Below, piece by piece: positions 1 to 7,573 of a stretch of 64,000 bases of DNA (position 1 is its first letter; the number at the start of each line of letters is the position of its first letter). The notes under the pieces were generated by a model. That model saw only the letters and a list, made by a program, of their open reading frames with translations, did not search any database and had not been told where the DNA came from. Both the position numbers and the translations under genes were made by a program. Source of the DNA: Actinocrinis sp035946395 (GTDB lineage: Bacteria > Actinomycetota > Actinomycetes > Streptomycetales > Catenulisporaceae); assembly GCF_035946395.1 (NCBI RefSeq), contig NZ_DASYZI010000324.1:1-64000 (forward strand), given 5' to 3'.

Positions 1-1
1 C

Positions 2-109
2 GCCGCCAGGGACGCCGCCAGGGACGCCGCCAGGGACGCCGCCTGGGCCGCCGCCAGGGACGCCGCCAGGGACGCCGCCAGGGACGCCGCCAGGGACGCC
101 GCCAGGCAG
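2..109 (+). repeat. 12-bp tandem coding repeat (GCCGCCAGGGAC)n
   Basis: Nine consecutive 12-bp units, seven identical, one ending in TGGGCC and the last ending in AGGCAG. The unit length keeps the reading frame, so copy number can vary without breaking the protein. The array probably continues to the left of the window. Confidence 0.9.
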
Positions 110-187
110 AAGCTTGCCCCCACCGTCGCCGAGCTCCAGGACTCGGCGATCGACCTGTACGCGCGCATGATCGCTGCAAAGAAGTAG
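2..187 (+). CDS. AARD-repeat protein, 5' end missing
   Basis: The open frame runs in from outside the window, so only the C-terminal 61 residues are seen. The first 36 residues are nine tandem tetrapeptides, mostly Ala-Ala-Arg-Asp with one AAWA unit, followed by a short non-repetitive tail (VAELQDSAIDLYARMIAAKK). Such AARD/AAWA repeats should form a long amphipathic helix. Similar alanine-arginine repeats occur in uncharacterised actinophage proteins and in bacterial Imm-5-like proteins; no function is inferred. A strong hairpin follows the stop. Confidence 0.7.
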   Translation, partial: AARDAARDAARDAAWAAARDAARDAARDAARDAARQKLAPTVAELQDSAIDLYARMIAAKK

Positions 188-194
188 CCCACCC

Positions 195-231
195 TGCGTC
201 CCGTGCCTGCTCTCCTCAGGCACGGGACGCA
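195..231. terminator. 15-bp perfect hairpin
   Basis: TGCGTCCCGTGCCTG pairs perfectly with CAGGCACGGGACGCA across a 7-nt loop, directly after the stop of the AARD-repeat gene. There is no U-tract, which is common for high-GC actinobacterial terminators. Confidence 0.75.
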
Positions 232-250
232 CCCATGTTAGGAGTTCACG

Positions 251-613
251 ATGACCGAATGGACGCCTGTCGAGCAGGAGTTGCGCAACGCGCTGCTGCT
301 CGAGTTCCGCGATGTGCTCCAGGACGGCCGCAAGGTCGCGGAGATCGCGCTGAAGACGTTCGATGTCCTCGAGCGGCTCGGCTGGGCCAAGCAGGAGCCC
401 ACCACGGGCGCCGCGGTACGGGAGGACAACACCGAGAGCGGCAGCCCGGTTGTCACGGTCTACCTGAACCGAGGTCAGGCCGCGATCGCGGGCGGCATGT
501 TGATCGCCGAGTCGTACCGCGAGCGCGACCTCGGCCACGTCGAGATGGCCAACGAACTGGAGCGGATCGCCGACCAGATCGTCCGGGCCCTCGCATTGGC
601 GTTGGGCCACTGA
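251..613 (+). CDS. hypothetical protein, 120 aa
   Basis: The ATG at 251 follows an AGGAG ribosome-binding site at 240-244. The protein is mostly helical and acidic, with no cysteines or membrane segment. Its C-terminal half (AGGMLIAESYRERDLGHVEM) looks like a small helical bundle. The stop overlaps the next start (TGATG), suggesting translational coupling. I do not recognise a family. Confidence 0.75.
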   Translation: MTEWTPVEQELRNALLLEFRDVLQDGRKVAEIALKTFDVLERLGWAKQEPTTGAAVREDNTESGSPVVTVYLNRGQAAIAGGMLIAESYRERDLGHVEMANELERIADQIVRALALALGH

Positions 614-828
614 TGGGCATGCAGACGGGCGAGAAGCAGGCGCGCCTGCACTACGCCGCGATACGGTACGGGCACGCCACGGCGGCCACGATCCGCCGGT
701 TCCAGGCCGTGGTGAAGTTCGGCGAGTACACGGTCAATCCGGACGACCGGCATGTGCCGGACGAGTGCCCGCTGTGCGTCACCACCCCGCGCAGCCAGCG
801 CCCGGCGCAGGCTCGGGTTCAGGCGTAG
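613..828 (+). CDS. small CxxC protein, 71 aa
   Basis: It starts inside the stop codon of the previous gene (TGATG). The protein is basic, and a single CPLC knuckle near residues 55-58 could bind metal with partners elsewhere. It ends 10 bp inside the convergent terminase gene, and no terminator separates them. Function unknown. Confidence 0.65.
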   Translation: MGMQTGEKQARLHYAAIRYGHATAATIRRFQAVVKFGEYTVNPDDRHVPDECPLCVTTPRSQRPAQARVQA

Positions 829-3572
829 TTGCCGACGTTGCTGGCCTGGATGCCGGTTTTCTTCGGCCGGCGTAGCAGCCGGGTGACGGCGGAGCCGATG
901 GCGTCGACCATGTCGTCGTTCGGGCCCTTCGGGAAGCTGACCATCTGCTCCTCGGCGGCGTTCAGCCGGGCGGAGTGGACGACGCGGCGACGCTGGTAGT
1001 GCGCCAAGGACTGCGAGGCGCGGACGCGTTTGTCGACGGACTGGTCGATCATCTGGATCTTGCAGGGGAGGTGGTGGAGGATGTCGAGCCAGTGCTCGCC
1101 GCCCTGGTTCACCTCGATCAGCACAAGGCCGATCTCCGGGTACATCTCCAGGATCCGCAGCACCTCCGCCCGCAAACGCTCCCCGATGAGTTTCACGGCC
1201 TTGGCGTACATGACCTCGCACATGCCCAGGTTGCCGGTGATCGCGGCCTGGACGTCGTCCGGGTCGATCGGGGTGATCCCGGTGCGCTTGGCCGGGGGTG
1301 CCCAGCCGACGACGGCGAGGCCGGTCCAGTCGCTGGTCTTCTTGTCCTTCCCGGCGGGGTCGATGGAGAGCATGACGCGGGTCTTGCCCTCGAGCTGCCC
1401 GTAGACGAAGTCGTCCTTCGACCAGTAGTCGCCGTCCATGCCCATCGGCGAGTTGGCGAAGTTCTTCAAGAAGCTGCGGGTGTGGCGGATCGCCTGCAGG
1501 TAGGCGATCGGCCACTTCGCCGGCCAGATCGAGCGTTCGGTGCCGTCGTCGTTCGCGATGATCGGCGGGTAGTAGTGCACCCGCATGTTCTGCTCGCCGA
1601 TCCACTCCGGCACGTCGTCGTCCGGTTCGGTGACGGACTTGACGAGCTGGTGCACGATCGAACCGGGCAGCGTGACGGTGCCGACCAGGACGACGCGAGC
1701 GTACTCGGACAGCGGGAAGATCACGTCGATGATCGTGGTCAGGCGTCCCTGGACCTGGTACTCGCTGTACTGGTCCTCGCCGGGCTCGATGTCGTCGAGG
1801 ATCAGCATGTCCGGGCGCTGGTGCCCGACCTTCATACCGAGCGCCTTGGAGTCCGCGCCGCGGGCGCCGAACACGAATCCGGACTTGCGGATCGTCAGGC
1901 CCTTGGTGTCCGACTGCGTCATCCCCCGGCGCCGGGTGGCGGGTTCGCACAGCATCGGGTAGTCCCGCTGCAGCAGGACGTTGGACTCGAGCTCGTTCTT
2001 GAACGTCGACAGGTGCATCTCGGCCTGGGTGCCGGAGTCGGCGAACGCGGCGATGAACTTCCGGTGCCCGTGCGCCGCGGCCCACAAGGGCAGGATCAGG
2101 AAGAACCACGTGCTGTTATGGGTCGGCACCATCGCGCGGCCGACGAGGAACAGATGCGAGGGGCTGTCGACGGTGATGCACTGCGTGGGCTGCGCATCGA
2201 GCTCCTCGATAGCGGTCACGGTGCGGCTCGTCATGCGCGAGGCCTGGACAGTCGCGGGCGCCCAGCCGTACCTGGCCAACGTGTAGGGGCGGAAGTCGAA
2301 CCTGGCATTGATCCGGTACCGGATACCGGTGATGCGGTCGTTGAGCTTGGACTCGGCCGAATGCATACGTGCGGCCAGACCCATGGAACGGAACAACTCG
2401 AGGACGTCGCCGGCCAGCCGAATGTCGTTGAGGCTGATCTCGTCGCCGCCCTTGGTGGTGCGGTAGCCGTCCGAGTCCATCAGGCCGCGCACGAACTCGC
2501 GCCGCTGGGCGATCGAGGCGCGCAGGTACTGGGTGGGGATGTGCTTGGCACCGAGCAACCCTAGGGCGCGCAGCTTCCCGATCAGGCCGGTGACGTTGAT
2601 CCGGTACGCGCCGCGCTGCTCGCCAGAGGGCGGTAGTGTGTGGGCCCCGAATCGGTGGGCAATCTCCGGATAGTCGTCGATGTTCACGGTGATCTGGCCG
2701 TTGGCTGCGGTGCCGTCGCCGAGCCAGAACCCGAGCACGTACGGGTCGATCGGCAAGTCGACGTCGGGCAGTTGCAGGGCGCGGGCGTTGGGCACACGCC
2801 ACCGGTAGTCGCCGCGGCTGCCGTAGCGAAGGCTCTGGGCCATCTGCTCGGTGGTAACTGTGGTGTGCTGGCTCCAGTGGTCACGCCAGTCCTTCGGCGA
2901 CCCGGTGCGCGGGCCTCCGCGACCGATCCGGCCGGTGTTGTACCGCTCCTTCGCACGGCTGTCGACCGCCACCCACTCGTGGTTAGCGTGCGTGTCGACG
3001 TGGGTGCCGTCGCCGAAGTGCACCCGCCATGTGGAGTCGTCCCAGACCTGCGACTTGGCCGTGACGCGGCAGACGTTGCCGTCCTGGTCGAATAGTTCGT
3101 CGCCGACCCGGATCTTGCCCATGGTCGTCCAGCCGGACGGGGTGGGGATCGGCGTGTCGAGCGTCAGGGCCTTGCCGAGCTCGCGCGGGGCGACGTAGAC
3201 ATCGCGGTCCGCTCGGGGCATGCGCGACGGCGCAGCCCAGCCGAGTGCCTCCTTGCACCAGTCCAGGTGCGCGTCGCAGAACGTGATCTGATTGCGGGTG
3301 GCCTCGCTGCGCATGTGCGGACGTAGGTAAAGCAGCGCGAACAGCATCGGGTCCAGCCGTGTCGCGATGCGGCGGTACTCGCTGCTGGTGGCGAGCAGGC
3401 TCTTGCCCTTGTGCGTGCGGTCTCGTGAGCGCACGTACCTGTCTGGGTCGAACGTCTCGGACGTTTCACCGGCCAGGTACTGGAAGTGCTCGGACGGGGA
3501 GATGATGGCAGTGGGGAACGACGGCGGCTCGTCTGGGTCAATCGCCGCAGGCGTGTCGGCGATGGTAGTCAT
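819..3572 (-). CDS. terL: terminase large subunit interrupted by an intein
   Basis: The 917-residue precursor comprises exteins of 134 and 431 residues flanking a 352-residue intein. The spliced 565-residue product is the DNA-packaging motor. Its Walker A loop (PRELGK|ST) is split by the intein between K134 and S487, Walker B is LILDD (590-594), and E596 is the likely catalytic carboxylate. The C-terminal RNase H-like nuclease has D738 (SIDPAG), E820 (LIEVN) and D887/D890 (NDDMVDA). Unspliced protein cannot have a working P-loop, so packaging depends on splicing. The ATG overlaps the previous stop (ATGA). The gene is the last of the leftward operon. Confidence 0.96.
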   Translation of the reverse strand: MTTIADTPAAIDPDEPPSFPTAIISPSEHFQYLAGETSETFDPDRYVRSRDRTHKGKSLLATSSEYRRIATRLDPMLFALLYLRPHMRSEATRNQITFCDAHLDWCKEALGWAAPSRMPRADRDVYVAPRELGKALTLDTPIPTPSGWTTMGKIRVGDELFDQDGNVCRVTAKSQVWDDSTWRVHFGDGTHVDTHANHEWVAVDSRAKERYNTGRIGRGGPRTGSPKDWRDHWSQHTTVTTEQMAQSLRYGSRGDYRWRVPNARALQLPDVDLPIDPYVLGFWLGDGTAANGQITVNIDDYPEIAHRFGAHTLPPSGEQRGAYRINVTGLIGKLRALGLLGAKHIPTQYLRASIAQRREFVRGLMDSDGYRTTKGGDEISLNDIRLAGDVLELFRSMGLAARMHSAESKLNDRITGIRYRINARFDFRPYTLARYGWAPATVQASRMTSRTVTAIEELDAQPTQCITVDSPSHLFLVGRAMVPTHNSTWFFLILPLWAAAHGHRKFIAAFADSGTQAEMHLSTFKNELESNVLLQRDYPMLCEPATRRRGMTQSDTKGLTIRKSGFVFGARGADSKALGMKVGHQRPDMLILDDIEPGEDQYSEYQVQGRLTTIIDVIFPLSEYARVVLVGTVTLPGSIVHQLVKSVTEPDDDVPEWIGEQNMRVHYYPPIIANDDGTERSIWPAKWPIAYLQAIRHTRSFLKNFANSPMGMDGDYWSKDDFVYGQLEGKTRVMLSIDPAGKDKKTSDWTGLAVVGWAPPAKRTGITPIDPDDVQAAITGNLGMCEVMYAKAVKLIGERLRAEVLRILEMYPEIGLVLIEVNQGGEHWLDILHHLPCKIQMIDQSVDKRVRASQSLAHYQRRRVVHSARLNAAEEQMVSFPKGPNDDMVDAIGSAVTRLLRRPKKTGIQASNVGNYA
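2115..3170 (-). mobile_element. class 3-type intein with LAGLIDADG endonuclease in terL
   Basis: The intein spans residues 135-486. It begins ALTLDTPIPTPSGW with Ala instead of Cys/Ser and ends VPTHN before a +1 Ser. The block B region reads NHEWV, so Trp200 sits two residues after the block B His198. Block F starts with Cys465 (CITVDSPSHLFL), and Thr484 precedes the terminal His-Asn. This Trp-Cys-Thr set with a non-nucleophilic first residue defines class 3 inteins, whose prototype is the mycobacteriophage Bethlehem DnaB intein. Two dodecapeptides, VLGFWLGDGTA (279-289) and FVRGLMDSDGY (360-370), indicate a homing endonuclease. Both splice junctions were checked at the nucleotide level. Confidence 0.93.
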
Positions 3573-4126
3573 GCGATCAGCTGCGGCACCGCCCCGGCCG
3601 GGGCGTACTTGGCCAGGTCGTCAGGCGTGAAGTAGCCGGCGAACTCGGACGGCGCGACGAGCGGCCAACCGGACCTCTGCGCCGCGGCGACGGCCATCAT
3701 CGAGCAGACCACGTGCCCAGTGTGGTCGACGATGTCGCGGCCGAACTGGAACGGGTCCAGGCCGAGGACGTGCGCGGCGATGGCAACGTAGTCCAGGTCC
3801 GAGTAGCCGACCCCGACGTACGACAGGGCGTAGTGGACCATCGCGGTGCCGTACTGCGGGGGGCACGGGATCCACAGTACGTCGCGGCCGTGGTACTCGT
3901 TCAGGTAGCTCACCCGCACGCCACCGGGCTCTGCTTCGGCGACGCGGGCCTGGGCGAGCGGGTCGGCCGGGTCGCCGACGGAGGTGAGGACGAACGCGTG
4001 CTCGTAGTCGGTGAACGTCTTGCGGTCGATCTTGTCGGCCAGCCACTCCGCGGCCCCGATCGCCTCACCGACGATGCCGCGGACCTTGACCAGGCCGATC
4101 GACCCCACAGGCGGAAGGGTGATCAT
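3569..4126 (-). CDS. permuted NlpC/P60-like (YiiX-type) cysteine peptidase domain
   Basis: 185 residues. An early His in EHAFVLTS (H43) and a later Cys in HVVCSMMAVAA (C141) on a predicted helix match the circularly permuted papain-like order (His before Cys) of the YiiX/LRAT-like NlpC/P60 group. GVGYSDLDYVAIA between them fits the same fold. Members act as amidases, peptidases or acyltransferases; the substrate here is unknown. It is translationally coupled to terL (ATGA) and has a GGAG site before its ATG. It could be a capsid- or envelope-acting enzyme. Fold assignment is from motif order only. Confidence 0.55.
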   Translation of the reverse strand: MITLPPVGSIGLVKVRGIVGEAIGAAEWLADKIDRKTFTDYEHAFVLTSVGDPADPLAQARVAEAEPGGVRVSYLNEYHGRDVLWIPCPPQYGTAMVHYALSYVGVGYSDLDYVAIAAHVLGLDPFQFGRDIVDHTGHVVCSMMAVAAAQRSGWPLVAPSEFAGYFTPDDLAKYAPAGAVPQLIA

Positions 4127-4127
4127 G

Positions 4128-4346
4128 TTATTCGAACTCCTCGTAGTCGACGAACGGCGCGTGGGGATCCTCGATCCCGAGCCGGTGCAAGATCGAGATT
4201 ACGATGCCGTTGGCCAACCCGGGAAGACCGTACGACACACAGCGTCCTGGCTGCAGGCCGGCCACGTTCTGCTCGAGCACCGTTTGCACGTACTCGACGA
4301 TCTGGGCCCGGCTACCCGGGCCTTCCTGATCGCACTGCATCCTCAC
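4128..4346 (-). CDS. hypothetical protein, 72 aa
   Basis: A GTG start lies 4 nt after the stop of the ADP-ribosyltransferase gene; an in-frame ATG at 4340 is an alternative. The middle is hydrophobic and helical (LPGLANGIVISILHRLGI), the C-terminus is acidic, and there are two isolated cysteines. It sits between the ADP-ribosyltransferase and peptidase-like genes and may be an accessory to either. Function unknown. Confidence 0.6.
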   Translation of the reverse strand: MRMQCDQEGPGSRAQIVEYVQTVLEQNVAGLQPGRCVSYGLPGLANGIVISILHRLGIEDPHAPFVDYEEFE

Positions 4347-4350
4347 GGGT

Positions 4351-4989
4351 TCACTTGCCCTTCTCGACGTCCGCCGACAGGCGCCGGGCGGATCGGGTGG
4401 TCTCGGTCAGCGCGCGGTTACTGCCGGCGTCCTCGTCGTGGTGGATCTCGACGTCCACCAGGCGCGTCGGCTGACCGAACTGGCCCTTCACGGTCTGGAC
4501 GTTCAGCACCCGGTAGTGCTGCCCCGCCGGAAGCAGCACCTCCTTCTCGGTCGGGTTGTCCGTCAGCCCGCGGGTGGACAGCGCCGACTCGCCCTGCTTC
4601 AGCCGCACCCGGACGATCGCATTGTTCTTCCCGACGCCGGCGAAGTTGCGGGCCATCGCACTGTCGGTGGTGGTCGACAGGAAGCCGGGCTCGTGGATGT
4701 CGTCGCCCGGCTTCACCTCCGCCAGGTGCGTGCGGCCGTGCAGCAGCACCATGTCGCTGCTCGCCTTGGACTTCCCCACGATCTTCCCCAGGGCGTCGGT
4801 GCCCTTCTTGTCCGCCGCGTCCTGCGTGCCGTCCCGCAGCCGCTTGTTCATCTGACTGAACCCGTCGCCCGTGTAGTGCCGGACACGCTGCGCCGACTCG
4901 CTAGTCAGCCGACCCCGCGACTGCTCCAGCGAGTCGCGCACCGCATCCCCGGACAGCGCACGGTGGGCGTCCCACTCGGCCCAGCTCAC
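4351..4989 (-). CDS. R-S-E class ADP-ribosyltransferase (VIP2/ADPrib_exo_Tox type)
   Basis: 212 residues. Hallmarks of arginine-type mono-ADP-ribosyltransferases occur in order: Arg in LLHGRT (R86), the Ser-Thr-Thr motif in GFLSTTTDSAMARNFA (S105-T107), and E-x-E in NPTEKEVLLPAG (E148, E150). These bind NAD and transfer ADP-ribose to a protein. T4 Alt, ModA and ModB use this chemistry to modify the host transcription and translation machinery. The GTG start overlaps the previous stop (GTGA). The N-terminus (MSWAEWDAHRA) resembles that of the virion-region protein at 60784-62040, suggesting delivery with the virion. The target is unknown. Confidence 0.88.
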   Translation of the reverse strand: MSWAEWDAHRALSGDAVRDSLEQSRGRLTSESAQRVRHYTGDGFSQMNKRLRDGTQDAADKKGTDALGKIVGKSKASSDMVLLHGRTHLAEVKPGDDIHEPGFLSTTTDSAMARNFAGVGKNNAIVRVRLKQGESALSTRGLTDNPTEKEVLLPAGQHYRVLNVQTVKGQFGQPTRLVDVEIHHDEDAGSNRALTETTRSARRLSADVEKGK

Positions 4990-5126
4990 TTCCCGCGCCT
5001 CGCCGACGCCGTCTTCTTCTCGGGCAGCGAGTGGTAGCCGGTCTTCGGGCCGCGGGTCGCGACGATCTCCTCAGCCCAGCGGTGCGCGAACGGTTTGCCG
5101 GTGGCGTAGAGGAATCTATTCGCCAC
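4986..5126 (-). CDS. small basic protein, possibly frameshifted at its 5' end
   Basis: This frame gives about 46 residues (ANRFLYATGKPFAHRWAEEI and onward to a Lys/Arg-rich end) and couples to the ADP-ribosyltransferase start. Its only candidate start is a GTG with no ribosome-binding site. A strong AAGGAGG followed by ATG at 5191 opens a different frame (MPAEKKSSGHRKSPGP) that becomes arginine-rich nonsense after about 22 codons. A single frame change near 5125 would join the two into one protein of about 67 residues. Either a frameshift/indel or two tiny ORFs. Confidence 0.45.
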   Translation of the reverse strand: MANRFLYATGKPFAHRWAEEIVATRGPKTGYHSLPEKKTASARRGK

Positions 5127-5223
5127 TGAGCTTGCGAGTGGTCGGGCCCAGGCGACTTACGGTGGCCGCTGCTCTTCTTCTCTGCTGGCATCAGTGGGAA
5201 CCTCCTTCCAGGTAGACACGATC

Positions 5224-5241
5224 ACTAGTCCGCAGACTAGT
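5224..5241. terminator. short hairpin (ACTAGTC/GACTAGT)
   Basis: A 7-bp perfect stem with a 4-nt loop, immediately after the stop of the 5241-5399 gene and before the AAGGAGG of the next. It has no T-tract, so it may be a weak terminator or an mRNA-processing structure. Confidence 0.4.
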
Positions 5242-5399
5242 TATGCGGGGTCGGCGTAAACCAGTTGAGCACCAGGATAGGCCTCGAGCACCCGCTCGCA
5301 CCCGATCGGCGTCGTCCAGCTCGGCACCATGACTACGAGAGGACTGCGGCTGATGACTCGGATCTCGTCGGGGCCCAACGGCTTGTCCATCTCAGCCAT
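5241..5399 (-). CDS. hypothetical protein, 52 aa
   Basis: ATG overlaps the end of the upstream gene; stop is TAA. The protein is compact with a beta-strand-rich middle (VISRSPLVVMVPSW) and a single Cys. GC-rich third codon positions and the 8-nt overlap with its neighbour support it as real. Function unknown. Confidence 0.6.
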   Translation of the reverse strand: MAEMDKPLGPDEIRVISRSPLVVMVPSWTTPIGCERVLEAYPGAQLVYADPA

Positions 5400-5916
5400 G
5401 CCACACTTCCGGGTTGGTCTTCATCGGACGGTCACGCAGCCATGACGGCGGCTCGTCGTACACGACGCCGTCCCACCCGTGCTCCCGCGCCCACAGTTCG
5501 GCGACGGGCCGCAGCGGCTCGGGTAGCCAGTGCGGCAGCAGCAGCGGCCCCAGCATCCACTGCTCGGCCCGGCTCTTGTCGACGAGCCGATCCATCGCCC
5601 CGAAGACTTCCTGCCAGGTGAGCGCCGGTTTGTCGGCACGCGTGTAGCGGGCAACGACGTTGGACATGTCCGCGTCGAGCCCCAAATCCGCGCGCTGGTA
5701 GCCGCAGTTGCGCATGAAGGCGTCGTGCTGGAAGACCCAGTCCGGGATCGGCGGGTACTCGATCGGCTCGCACATCGGCAGCAGCCCGGGAGCGCTGTAC
5801 TTGCTCACCAAGAGCGGCCCGTCGACCGGCTGGCCGAAAGCGTTAGTGGCCGGGGAGGTTGGGTCCGCCGTCGAGCGCGGGTCGCCAGACTCCGACGTTT
5901 TCGATTTGTGCGACAT
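5392..5916 (-). CDS. hypothetical protein, 174 aa
   Basis: The ATG at 5916 lies 74 nt inside the previous gene and has no clear ribosome-binding site, so translation could start further in. The core (residues 50-165) is Trp/Pro-rich, with WVFQHDAFMRNCGY and a conserved-looking end (DRPMKTNPEVWHG). No catalytic motif or membrane segment was recognised. It lies between small hypothetical genes in the terminase operon. Confidence 0.65.
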   Translation of the reverse strand: MSHKSKTSESGDPRSTADPTSPATNAFGQPVDGPLLVSKYSAPGLLPMCEPIEYPPIPDWVFQHDAFMRNCGYQRADLGLDADMSNVVARYTRADKPALTWQEVFGAMDRLVDKSRAEQWMLGPLLLPHWLPEPLRPVAELWAREHGWDGVVYDEPPSWLRDRPMKTNPEVWHG

Positions 5917-6331
5917 CTCGGTGCCTGTCCATGAGGTTGCCGTGGGCGTCGGACGCGTTGACGAATCCGCGCTGTGTCTGGGCGTGGCTGGGGTTTCTGG
6001 CGTGGAAGCCGTCCGCCAGGGTGGCCGACCAGAGCGGGCCGTGGCCCGGATCCTGGTACCTGCTCACATACCCGACCGGGACGCCGCGGTGCATGACGAC
6101 GTGCTGCTGGCCGGGGACGGCCTCGTAGGTCTGGTAGTCGAGGACGGACGGCTTCTTGACCGTGGTGGGGTTGGCGCCGGGCCACTGGTTGATGCCCTGC
6201 GCGGCGGACGGGTCGGCGCCGGCTGAGCCGACGTCCATGGGCCAGCCCTTGGTCATGCGGTCGCGGCGGGTGGCGTTGAGGTTGTCGCCGCCGAGCGCGT
6301 CTCCGGAGCCGACCGGTCGCCGTGTGGTCAT
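5843..6331 (-). CDS. hypothetical protein, 162 aa
   Basis: Low-complexity polar N-terminus, then a globular part around VVMHRGVPVGYVSRYQDPGH and a His/Asn-rich C-terminus. GAGG lies 12 nt before the ATG. It overlaps the next gene by 74 nt, longer than the usual 4-11 nt here. Family not recognised. Confidence 0.6.
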   Translation of the reverse strand: MTTRRPVGSGDALGGDNLNATRRDRMTKGWPMDVGSAGADPSAAQGINQWPGANPTTVKKPSVLDYQTYEAVPGQQHVVMHRGVPVGYVSRYQDPGHGPLWSATLADGFHARNPSHAQTQRGFVNASDAHGNLMDRHRDVAQIENVGVWRPALDGGPNLPGH

Positions 6332-6376
6332 GGAACCAGTGTGCCTCGTGTTCGCCGTCGCAGGTAGCGGCGGCGC

Positions 6377-6502
6377 TCAGCGGCCGTCCTGAACCTCGGC
6401 GCGACGCTGCCGTGCGCGAGCTGCTCGCCGGGCCAGCGGGGCGACCGCGAGCTCGATCAGGTCCTCGATCGTGTCCAGCACCAGGTCGATCAGATCGAAC
6501 AT
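6377..6502 (-). CDS. short amphipathic helical protein, 41 aa
   Basis: The start overlaps the previous stop by one base (TGATG). The N-terminal half is an acidic leucine-rich helix (MFDLIDLVLDTIEDLIELAV) and the C-terminal half is Arg-rich. This charge split could suit membrane-surface or protein binding; function unknown. Confidence 0.5.
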   Translation of the reverse strand: MFDLIDLVLDTIEDLIELAVAPLARRAARARQRRAEVQDGR

Positions 6503-6786
6503 CAGCAGCAGCTCTCATGCATCGTGTCGTGGTGGCCGAGGCAACCGCGGTGGCCACAGCGGTAGGGCGGACCAGCTGAGCGGACGATGTTGTCCAGGTC
6601 GTTGATCATCGTCACCTTCTCGGCGAGGAAGGTCACGGTGACAGTCGGGGTCTCGTCGAGCGACGGCGCTGGCACCGTGATGCCGCGGTTGGCGATCGCA
6701 AAGTCGAACACCAAGTCGTCGATGCGTAGGCAGGGTGCGCCGTGCTCGTCGCGGTCAACGATGATGTGATTAGCGATCATGGTCAC
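6502..6786 (-). CDS. Cys/His-rich C-terminus protein, 94 aa
   Basis: The body is beta-rich (THR/VAL repeats such as TPTVTVTFLAEKV). The last 20 residues hold four Cys and three His (CGHRGCLGHHDTMHESCC), a probable metal-binding knuckle. Coupled to the 41-aa gene by TGATG. Family not recognised. Confidence 0.65.
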   Translation of the reverse strand: MTMIANHIIVDRDEHGAPCLRIDDLVFDFAIANRGITVPAPSLDETPTVTVTFLAEKVTMINDLDNIVRSAGPPYRCGHRGCLGHHDTMHESCC

Positions 6787-7573
6787 GCGGCTTGCCTTCC
6801 TCGTCGACCATCAGCTCGTCGAACACCGCGAGGCCGTTCAGCGCAGCGAAGCGCTTCGCCCCGTTGCCGTAGAAGTTGTCGCGGTGGCAGCGGCACGGGC
6901 ACTGGCCGAGCACCGCGCTCTTGTCGACCTTCGCATACGGCGGCATCTTCACGTTCCACTTGTCGTACTCGCCGGGGACGATCTCGAACGGCTTCGTGGT
7001 GATGACGCCCATCGTGCAGCGCGGATAGACCGGCGGCTCGCTGTTCTTGGCGCAGCGCCGGAAGTCGTGGGTGTCGCCCGGCTTGACGATCCATACCCGG
7101 TCGCGCAGGAACTTGGTCGACGCCGGGTCGGCGACGGCGACCTTCCCGAAGTTGGTCTTCAGGAAGAAGTCAATGAAGTGCTCGAACCGGTCGCTGTCGG
7201 TGCCGCCAAACTGGATCTCGAGCATCATCGGGTCGAACGCCTCACGGGCGGCGAACACCCGACCGTCGATCCGGACCTCACATGACAGCAGGATGTTGTT
7301 CTCGTGCCACGCCGGGCGACCGCTCGAGGCCTCGTACATCGGCGCGTTCGGCGGGGGCGGTCCGTTCGGGATGCGGGCGATCACCTCGGCGACGGCGGTC
7401 ATGTGCTCCTCGCCGCCGGCCTCGGCCAGGGCGATGATGGTGCCGACCTCCATCTGGGTATGCGCCTCGGTGGCCGTCGTGTCAGCCGCGACCCGGGTCA
7501 TGCGGGCAGCGAGCTGTTCCGGTGTGGGCTGCAGCGGCTCCAGCGGGCTGTTGGTGGTGTCGAAGAGGTTCAT
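6770..7573 (-). CDS. hypothetical protein, 267 aa
   Basis: ATG at 7573 overlaps the previous stop (ATGA). The N-terminal 80 residues are helical and the middle is mixed alpha/beta (CEVRIDGRVFAAREAFDPMM). Cysteines at about 182, 194 and in CPCRCH near 235-240 could form a zinc site. It is one of the larger unknowns of this operon, with no recognised enzyme motif. Confidence 0.65.
   Translation of the reverse strand: MNLFDTTNSPLEPLQPTPEQLAARMTRVAADTTATEAHTQMEVGTIIALAEAGGEEHMTAVAEVIARIPNGPPPPNAPMYEASSGRPAWHENNILLSCEVRIDGRVFAAREAFDPMMLEIQFGGTDSDRFEHFIDFFLKTNFGKVAVADPASTKFLRDRVWIVKPGDTHDFRRCAKNSEPPVYPRCTMGVITTKPFEIVPGEYDKWNVKMPPYAKVDKSAVLGQCPCRCHRDNFYGNGAKRFAALNGLAVFDELMVDEEGKPRDHDR

Noticed and set aside
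1..111. Array at the left end as a CRISPR
   Set aside because: Units are contiguous 12-bp coding repeats without spacers and keep a reading frame.
475..2109. 544-codon minus-strand frame overlapping terL
   Set aside because: Shifted frame of the terminase exteins with Arg/Pro-rich translation; terL itself shows all catalytic motifs.
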